Below are positions 57,260 to 64,000 of a stretch of DNA of 64,000 bases, in pieces; positions within the stretch are counted from its first letter, which is position 1; each line of letters begins with the position of its first letter. The notes under the pieces are model-generated. The model ran no database searches, had not been told where the DNA came from, and worked only from the letters and a program-made list of their open reading frames with translations. The stretch is from Rostrohypoxylon terebratum (taxonomy: Eukaryota > Ascomycota > Sordariomycetes > Xylariales > Hypoxylaceae): assembly GCA_022497145.1 (NCBI GenBank), contig MU385920.1, forward strand, positions 1-64,000. Reading direction: 5' to 3'. The translations under genes were made by a program, and so were the position numbers.

Positions 57260-58465
57260 TCAGTTGGGGATGGACTCAACCCATCTTGGCACGACGCGCT
57301 TCAGAAACCTCATGAACTTGATGAATCCCACAGCATACTCTACGTTTCCCATCGGATCAACCACTCTCTCCGGGAAACCGATTCCAGCACCGAAGAGTCC
57401 CGGAACAGGTTCGTTGGACTTGGGATCTATGAAACATCCCGTCTCGTGGTTGAATGACACCTTTTGCTTCATAGGCAGGGGTTTGGTGGTGTACCCTATG
57501 GCCTGTGTGACGTAGTCGCATGCCGGCATCTCCTTCAGATAGGCCTCTCTCTCCTGATCCAAGCCGTCTGAACAGTCAACTCGAGTGATGATCTTTCCTA
57601 CGTCGCTGTGCAATAGCCTATCTTCATCTAGATTCTCCCGAGCGAATTGAGCCGCGATACCTTTCAACCCCGTGTTGTCGAAGAGGATCCAATCACCCTT
57701 CTCCTCGGCGTACTTCAGCTTCTTTGCGCGAGAGAACCAGCGTGCACGAAGCTTGGGGTGGGACTTTTGGCTTAGCTCGAAGATGTTCTTCAAAACAAGG
57801 ATGGCACTGTGGGAGGCACCGACGACACCGATGCATACATCTTGATCTTTGGGAATAGTCTCAGCAAAGAGAGAAGGCTTGAGTGTGACATCAAGATCTA
57901 GAAGTTGGGGGACACGGGAAAGACCTTCAGGGAAGGGGACGGTAGTGGGGAATGCGCCTGTGCAGTAGGCGACGAGTGGTGCTGTGATGCGTTGAGTGGC
58001 TTGAGACGTCTCATGTTGGATGGTCAATGCCCAAACAGAGTCTTGGTTGACCCATTCGCAATCAATCACATTGCTCTTGAAGCTTGTAACTTGATTATAT
58101 TTGAGCAGACCTGCTGTCAATACATGCAGCATATTTCCGGCATATTGAAGGGAGCAAGTGTCGTCGTGAGGAAGATCCTTCAAGATGGAAATGGCGTTTG
58201 GCTTCGGTGTGGTCTCTGCGATCTTCCTAAACGGTTCGACACCTTCACCGTATGAGAGGAAATGGTGCACTTTGGTGTTACTGGGAACCTCCGTATATTT
58301 AGCGTTGATACGGCCTCCTTCGAAAACGGTGTCTATCCATCCGATCTTTGAGTTGGGAGGCAGTTGCTCGAGGAGGTTGCCAACCACTGCTATACCAGCC
58401 GCGCCTGCTCCAACCACTATGGTAGCTAGCTTCGAAGTTTGTTGAGTCGCACAGTGTTCTTCCAT
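57260..58465 (-). CDS. FAD-dependent pyridine-nucleotide oxidoreductase / monooxygenase-like
   Basis: A single exon of 401 residues from a true ATG. It has an N-terminal dinucleotide fold (ATIVVGAGAAGIAVVG, GxGxxG, about residues 14-30). A second nucleotide-binding segment, GVVGASHSAILVLKN, follows in the middle, and a C-terminal flavin contact region reads GLFGAGIGFPERVVDPMGN. The order fits the FAD/NAD(P)-binding superfamily that includes N-hydroxylating and Baeyer-Villiger-like enzymes, but I cannot place it in a named group. It has no signal peptide, so it should be cytosolic. It is convergent with the ferric reductase and divergent from xanthine dioxygenase. A siderophore link is conceivable from the neighbour, yet the key ornithine hydroxylase motifs are not seen. 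Confidence 0.8.
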   Translation of the reverse strand: MEEHCATQQTSKLATIVVGAGAAGIAVVGNLLEQLPPNSKIGWIDTVFEGGRINAKYTEVPSNTKVHHFLSYGEGVEPFRKIAETTPKPNAISILKDLPHDDTCSLQYAGNMLHVLTAGLLKYNQVTSFKSNVIDCEWVNQDSVWALTIQHETSQATQRITAPLVAYCTGAFPTTVPFPEGLSRVPQLLDLDVTLKPSLFAETIPKDQDVCIGVVGASHSAILVLKNIFELSQKSHPKLRARWFSRAKKLKYAEEKGDWILFDNTGLKGIAAQFARENLDEDRLLHSDVGKIITRVDCSDGLDQEREAYLKEMPACDYVTQAIGYTTKPLPMKQKVSFNHETGCFIDPKSNEPVPGLFGAGIGFPERVVDPMGNVEYAVGFIKFMRFLKRVVPRWVESIPN

Positions 58466-59477
58466 GTTGTGTCGTGCGTACGTAATGCGGGAGTTTTCAA
58501 GTTCAGACTTGGAAGTTGAGCAAGTTTCAATCCTTCAATCTTTTAATGTTCTCAAATAGTTGATATTGCTCGTACAGTGCACTGTGCTTGCTCTTTTTAT
58601 ATTTGAACTTTCATCCAAACTTTGAAGGAAATTATCGGCTGTCAGGTGTTAGTCACACTCACCTTCAAGGTTGTCGCTTCCGTCTGATCTTCCAAACAAC
58701 TCCAAGTCACTTAGGTACCTCCTAGTGATGCACTAAGGAATGGGTAAAAGCCGGGCGGCGGGCGGCAACTGCAACTGGACACCTGCAACAACTGGAGCGT
58801 CCAGAGGTCCCCTATCGCTTACCTAACCATATCTATCGCTTTTGTGGATGGTCTGGGATGTTCATTTTGCTGCGTCCGTGCAATGACCATCTTCCACGTA
58901 CTTCGATAGCTTCGTTTTGAAGCTCACCTGATGTGACGCGTAAAGATAGATCATGTATAAGCTCCGGGAATATCATTTCGAACACCGCTACATCAAGACG
59001 GTGAGGAAGGGTAAGTACAGGTATGAGAAGCTGAGAGGAACGGGAAAGGATATCGGGGCCAAGTACCTTGGTATTTACGTGCTGGACAGTGGACAATGCC
59101 CAGGCCCCCAGGTGGAACTCATGGGGCACAATGTGGGCAGCCTGGCAGCACAGCGCCTATCCACATAGTCGGGACTTGATGTCCACCGAGTCACCGACTG
59201 CCGAATCAATTTCGAGTTGTCGGGACTCGGCCACCACCGGTGTAAGCTATCGTGTATCTCCGATGTAGGCAAGCCCCAGCCTTATCAGCTGCAAACGATC
59301 GGAGAGCGCCTTGCGTCATAATCCCTTATCTCAAGCCTCTTTATTTAAAGGGGCTGATTCGCCTTTGCCTTTGTGTTGTCAATTTTGTGATTCGAAGATC
59401 TTACAGCTTACCAAATCCAAATTTAAGAGTTAATTCAGACTATTTCAGTATTTCAGACCAACCGTTACAACAACACA
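58466..59477. other. Intergenic, divergent promoter region
   Basis: About 1 kb between the oxidoreductase and xanthine dioxygenase starts. Open frames around 58833-59129 (minus) and 58953-59268 (plus) overlap each other and look random. I searched by eye for the palindrome TCGGN6CCGA known for purine regulators and did not find a perfect one. Confidence 0.5.
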
Positions 59478-60733
59478 ATGTCGCAAATCACCGTAGAACC
59501 CCTCGCTCATCCAGAGACATCTGGTGTTAACTTCGGAGCCATCGTCCGCAATGCGGATGTCGAACATCTCACTGGTAAGACCTATGCAACGTGTTGCGTG
59601 ACAAACTAAGTATTTCACAAAATGGGAGATCACCCGTAAAATCGGTAACCTCCTTTGGTAAGCTTCTACATACTCCGTCCCCCCAAACAATAGCTAACGG
59701 CTCGTTAGATGCCGACTTTGATATTATTCGTGATGCCCTCTTCAACCACCAAGTCCTCGTATTCAAGGACCAATCTGGCACATCACCAAAAGCCCAGTTT
59801 GAGCTGACGCGACGCTTTGACCCTGCCGGAACCTCGTACGGCCACGGCAAGACGATCGATGCCAAGCGCAGTATCTTACATCCCGACCTCAAGACCATTC
59901 CACACCAGCCCCAAGTGCAAGTTATTGGTAATGGTTTTGTGCCGGAGTATGAAGGCTTGAAGAATGCGCAGCTCAAACATCCACACCATAAGACTTTTCA
60001 CGTCACTACTATCCCCGCTGAGGAAGACCTCGATTTCACCCGCTTTTACCGTTGGCACATTGATGCTGCTCTGTACGGGCTTGCTCCCCCGATCGTGACC
60101 ACGCTTCTCGCAGTGAAAGTCCCAAGTGGCCGCCGTCAGATCTGCCGTTACGACGACGGAACTGGCGATGAGTTGGATGTCCCCTTGGGCACTACAGCCT
60201 TCGTCTCGGGCTATACCATGTACGATCTCCTCTCCGAGGCCGACAAGGAGTTCGCGCGCACTACCAAGGTCGAATATGCCCCTCACCCGTACATCTGGAT
60301 CAGCAAAGCCAAGTCCCGCCCTACCGGGTTAGGTATGGTCTCCCAGGGCCTCGAGGTTCCCCTGAACGAGCTTCCTCCCATCGAAGAGGACAAGATCCAA
60401 ACTTTGCCTCTTTGCTGGAAGAACCCGGTAACAGGGAAGCTGGCTCTGCAGATTCACCCGTCGCCAGCCCGGAAACTTCATTTGGCGGACGGGGCTGTCA
60501 TTGATGACCTAGAGAAGGTCCGCGAGACTATCTACCGTCTCCAACGCCCGGGCATCGCACCCAAGCTGGTGTATGCACATGATTGGAAAGAAGGCGACTT
60601 CGTGCTCTTCCACAACCGCGGGTTACTTCACTCTGTCGTTGGCGCGTTTGCGGAGGATGAGGTTAGGCTGTTCAGACAGTGCAACATTGCGGCGAGCCAT
60701 TTTCCCGAAGGGCCTACTGAGGTAGTTGCCTAG
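59478..60733 (+). CDS. xanA: Alpha-ketoglutarate-dependent xanthine dioxygenase
   Basis: Exons 59478-59574 and 59709-60733 join in frame to 373 residues. It belongs to the TauD-type Fe(II)/2-oxoglutarate dioxygenases. The iron triad appears as H149 and D151 in FYRWHIDAALYG and H340 in HNRGLLHSVVG, with R352 and R355 following for 2-oxoglutarate. Segments such as VPLGTTAFVSGYTMYD and LPLCWKNPVTGKLALQIHP are typical of the fungal XanA group. The enzyme oxidises xanthine to uric acid, replacing or backing up molybdenum xanthine dehydrogenase, in the cytosol. The short first exon and a branch site GCTAAC confirm the intron. Length matches the family. Confidence 0.95.
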
Positions 60734-61612
60734 ATACTCTGGTTCATGTGGATGTTTTATCGTATTCTTATGTTGTAGAAGACTGGGTTTTCTTTAATCT
60801 CGGTCTAACGGATCCCATAAGGACATGTCTTGACGACCGCGTATATATGATGTATGACGAGTTTCTAATAAATGTATCAACCAACGTCTTCCTATTACAT
60901 CCTCTACGTATGCTATGCCGGGCTTGACAGTCTCTCTTGTGAAGCTGAAATATCTACATCCGCACAGTTCCCCAATCCATTAGGTATAACACTTACTAAA
61001 TGTATCCACTTGGTGTTCAACACGTATGTATGTAAGGTTACTAATATACCCAACATTAGGGGGCTATCTTCGGTGTCTGAGTTAAGCAGCCAATAGCCAG
61101 CTCCGATCCTCGGTCCACACGATGCGCAGGCGCCTATTTAGCATATGATATATCACGCGTTGTAGCGCAGCCATGTATGTACGCCCTTCGGGATCTACAA
61201 TGGTTCTATAAAGATAAGGAAGCCATGGATCCCCTACGTAATGACAAGCGCCTAGTTCGCGCTGGCTGTCAGGTTGTGTAATAGGCGAGATCTGATAGGG
61301 TTTGGCCGGCGTTGGATCCTAAGCTACCCCTCAATGGCGCTTTCCTAGATCGGTCGCTGGGATCCCAACCAGCGGAAGGCGCTGGATGTGTATCGCGTAT
61401 CGCGTATTAATCGCCTGTATGCACGTGTGCTTCGCTTGGAGTACCCACCCCTGACAGATGGCCGATCTCCGAGGCTTTGGGCTCTTTGCTCGTTCATTTA
61501 TTGCTTCTTAATCCTCACTTGTGTTCCCATCTTCTCTAAAGCCGGTTGAATAAAGTTCAAATTTCAGATACTCAGCAGGTAGCTGGCAGACAGTTAGCTT
61601 CACCCTATCATC
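60734..61612. other. Intergenic
   Basis: 3' flank of xanA and promoter of the next gene. A 74-codon frame at 60872-61096 is not supported. Confidence 0.5.
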
Positions 61613-62350
61613 ATGGGCGCCACAACTGCAGCGGCAACGGAGCCGGAGACGGAAGCCGTCACGGCAAAAGCTGAAAAGGAGCGCGCGGCATACCTCCTAG
61701 ACGCGCAGAGCAAAGCCGTCTCGCTCTTCGCCGAGATCGAGGAGAAGCTAGTTCGCCCCGGCATCACCGAGAAGCAACTTAGCGATGAGATCTACGCCCT
61801 AGGTCAGGAGCGCCATGGTGTGCGTGTCCATTGGCACAAGCGAGTTGTGCGCTCTGGACCGAATACCTTGCTCCCGTTCGAGGAAAACCCGCCGGACCGG
61901 GTTATTGAGGAGGACGATATCTTGTATGTGGATTTAGGGCCTGTGTTCGAGAAGTACGAGGCCGATTTCGCCCGGACGTTCGTGCTGGGGAATGACCCGG
62001 AGAAGATCAAGTTGAGAGATTCGTTGGAGCCGGTGTGGAAGGCGGTTAAGAAGAGGTACGATGGGAGCAAAGGGATGACGGGAGGTAGATTATACGAGAT
62101 CGCGGTTGAAGAGGCGAAGAAGGCGGGCTGGGAGTTTGGGGCTTGGTTGGCTGGACATCTCGTTGGGCAGTTCCCGCACGAACGTGTGCCGAGGGACAAA
62201 GTGAAGTTGTACATCACGAAGGAGAACGATGAGGTCATGGCTGCGCGGGGGAGTGATGGGCATCAGAGACATTGGATCTTGGAGATTCATCTTCGTGACA
62301 GCAAGAATAATAGAGCTGCGTTCTTTGAGCAGCTCTTGACGGTTGGGTAG
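61613..62350 (+). CDS. M24-family metallopeptidase-like protein (creatinase/aminopeptidase fold)
   Basis: A single exon of 245 residues. The pita-bread metal site appears complete: D107 (YVDLGP), D118 (YEADFARTF), H182 (AGHLVGQFPHE), E224 (WILEIH) and E239 (FFEQLL). The segments VHWHKRVVRSGPNTLLPF and ENPPDR match a compact M24 subgroup I know mainly from bacteria, lacking the N-terminal creatinase domain. Members are annotated as Xaa-Pro peptidases, but true substrates are little known. There is no targeting signal, so it is likely cytosolic. Because it has no intron and a bacterial-type layout, past horizontal transfer is possible but not shown. Confidence 0.88.
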   Translation: MGATTAAATEPETEAVTAKAEKERAAYLLDAQSKAVSLFAEIEEKLVRPGITEKQLSDEIYALGQERHGVRVHWHKRVVRSGPNTLLPFEENPPDRVIEEDDILYVDLGPVFEKYEADFARTFVLGNDPEKIKLRDSLEPVWKAVKKRYDGSKGMTGGRLYEIAVEEAKKAGWEFGAWLAGHLVGQFPHERVPRDKVKLYITKENDEVMAARGSDGHQRHWILEIHLRDSKNNRAAFFEQLLTVG

Positions 62351-62916
62351 AGGATTCTTGGGTATTGGTAATTGGGAGTGGTGACCTGTAGTACATATTT
62401 TTGATGGAATTGGATATAAGGGCTTAAAGAATCAAGAATACACTTTGGTTAAATGAAAATTATATATGTTGGTTTCAATTTAGGCATCATTATATCGTCA
62501 TATATACTACCAACCAGAGTTTTAGATGAATTGAATTATGTGAATGAGAATGAAGGCTGAAGGGTGAAGGTGAAGGGTGAAAAATGAGAGGTATCATGAA
62601 AATGGGAATGGAAATTCATGTGGGGAGGATGTATAAGGGTACCCTAAAAAATAGTTGTTATCCCCCTAATATTAAGTACATATCACCTGAAAGTTAAGGA
62701 CTGTCACAGGTATTAATACAACTGAAGTCCGGCGCGGATTTCTACCTACCTGCTGAGGTAGATAGGCGATGAAATAGAATGTAGCGACTGGAATTTTAGA
62801 CGAGAGGAAAATGTTAAAATCTTAAGCCGTCTATTGCAGCTCATCTATAAGCGTGATCTAGGTATATCTGGATATCCTCATTGCCCATCTATTCCTTCGT
62901 ATTATCGTACGTTTAT
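62351..62916. other. Intergenic between convergent genes
   Basis: Contains a degenerate GAAGGGTGAA repeat (about 62552-62582). No gene. Confidence 0.55.
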
Positions 62917-64000
62917 TTAATTTAAGAAACCTGGGAACAGATATTCGACCTTCTTCAGCGCTTCGGGGTTCCGGCCCTCTGGCTTAGTGCAGAACGCCAC
63001 AGCACCCTTGCTGGCTCCCTGCCAGTGCTTGGCAGTAACCAGGTCGCTGTTCTCGTGCTTACATAGTTCGTCTAGCACGGCGCCGACCAGCCGTTTGGCA
63101 TTTTTTCCATTGCTTTCCATATAGTGCATGACCATAGATACATCGACATCCTCGGTTGTGTGCCAGCAATCGTAGTCTGTGGCCATGCAAATAACTTGGT
63201 ATGCCATCTCGGCCTCTCTTGCTAACTTGGCCTCCGGCAACAACGACATGCTAATTACCGAGCCACCCCAGGATCGATATAAGTTCGACTCTGCACGGGT
63301 CGAGAATTGCGGTCCCTCTGATCGATGAGTAGAATTAGTATTGGGTATGTATGGAAAGATCATGAATCAAGCATTTGGCCGAGACTTACCCATACAAATG
63401 GCGGTTCCCTTTCCGTGCAGAACAACACCGTCACCCTGCATAGACTTAGCGCACTGGCGAACAACCTGCGCGATCTTATCATCGTAGGGGTCGCCAAAGG
63501 GTACATGGCCAACAAGGCCACCCTCGAAGAAAGTAAAAGGTCGAATGCCTTTAGTGCGATCGATTACCTGGTCAGGCACGACGAAGTCCATTGGCTTGAT
63601 CTCCTCTTGGAGGGATCCAACGGCCGAGAAGGCAACGACGCAGCGCACACCAATGTGCCGTAGAGCAGCAATGTTTGCACGCGCGGGGATTTCGTGGGGT
63701 GCATATTGGTGGTAAGTGCCGTGGCGTGATAGGAAGGCAACGGGTACGCCGGCGTGCTCGAGGATTAGAATGGGCGCGGATGGGTAGCCCCACGGCGTTA
63801 GAGGGTTAACGCGGGCGATGGGAGTGTACCCATCAATTTTGTATAGGCCGGTCCCGCCTATGACGGCGATGTTTACAGGTCCTGTTTGCAGGGAAGATTC
63901 GCGATATTAGCTATTGGAACGAGGCTATCGTGAAAATGAGAGTGTATTACAGGTATCTGATGGCGGGGCAACGCAGGACGGGGAACGCTTACGGTCGAAG
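62917..64000 (-). CDS. S-methyl-5'-thioadenosine phosphorylase (5' end outside window)
   Basis: Visible coding-order exons are 64000-63993 (end of an upstream exon that runs beyond the window), 63881-63390 and 63317-62917. The protein shows VNIAVIGGTGLYKIDGY, SRHGTYHQYAPHEIPARANI and RCVVAFSAVGSLQEEI. It also has GPQFSTRAESNLYRSWGGSV and MATDYDCWH, all hallmarks of the PNP/MTAP phosphorylase family of the MTAP type. The enzyme cleaves methylthioadenosine, a by-product of polyamine synthesis, to adenine and methylthioribose-1-phosphate for the methionine salvage cycle, in cytosol or nucleus. The C-terminus is complete (LFPGFLN). Only a few N-terminal residues are missing. Confidence 0.95.

Noticed and set aside
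57260..58465. L-ornithine N5-monooxygenase (siderophore gene) next to the ferric reductase
   Set aside because: The overall dinucleotide-fold order is similar, but I could not see the specific substrate motifs and the length is short, so only a general oxidoreductase is called.

Overview
The window is nuclear DNA of a filamentous ascomycete (Pezizomycotina). The class is probably Sordariomycetes and possibly Xylariales, but that finer placement is inference. The evidence is short GT-AG introns (43 to 290 bp) with CTRAC-type branch sites, two Zn2Cys6 regulators, an RTA1 exporter, a fungal-type xanthine dioxygenase (XanA), a fungal mL50 mitoribosomal protein and an intron-containing tRNA-Lys(TTT). 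Gene models were spliced by eye and every reading frame was checked across its junctions. About 25 genes can be supported. Nothing viral and no CRISPR array was seen.

Left part (1 to 20.5 kb). A GPI-anchored Ser/Thr-rich protein sits beside repeats, including a 129-bp fold-back element. It is followed by an armadillo-repeat SmgGDS-like protein, ribosomal protein eL13 (start codon alone on its exon), tRNA-Lys, a mitochondrial ACOT9-like thioesterase with a 5-codon uORF, and a Zn2Cys6 regulator. On the minus strand come a WW-domain multi-pass membrane protein bracketed by a 16-nt direct repeat, a secreted M14 carboxypeptidase, and a membrane-anchored lipase-like protein whose nucleophile serine appears to be lost.

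Middle part (20.5 to 45.3 kb). A same-strand run holds a small secreted protein, a Zn2Cys6 regulator, an RTA1 transporter and a cupin. Next are a COX14-domain-like mitochondrial protein and a conserved fungal protein ending in a CEKC motif, whose stop codon is followed by 99 further in-frame open codons. A microsatellite-rich, AT-rich interval carries two orphan membrane ORFs. Then come a secreted SGNH esterase, the shikimate-pathway enzyme DAHP synthase with a perfect cross-pathway-control site upstream, a small Cys-rich membrane protein, and mL50.

Right part (45.3 to 64 kb). Two decayed coding relics precede a gene desert of almost 7 kb. After it come a ferric reductase, an FAD-dependent oxidoreductase, xanthine dioxygenase, an M24-family metallopeptidase and methylthioadenosine phosphorylase, whose first exon runs off the window. 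XanA makes urate from xanthine and MTA phosphorylase releases adenine, so the right end is a small purine salvage and catabolism neighbourhood, although co-regulation is not shown.

The most interesting items for follow-up are the open frame behind the CEKC gene's stop codon, the nucleophile-less lipase-like membrane protein, the WW-membrane gene between direct repeats, the fold-back element, the overlapping uORF of the thioesterase and the decayed segment at 46 to 54.7 kb.
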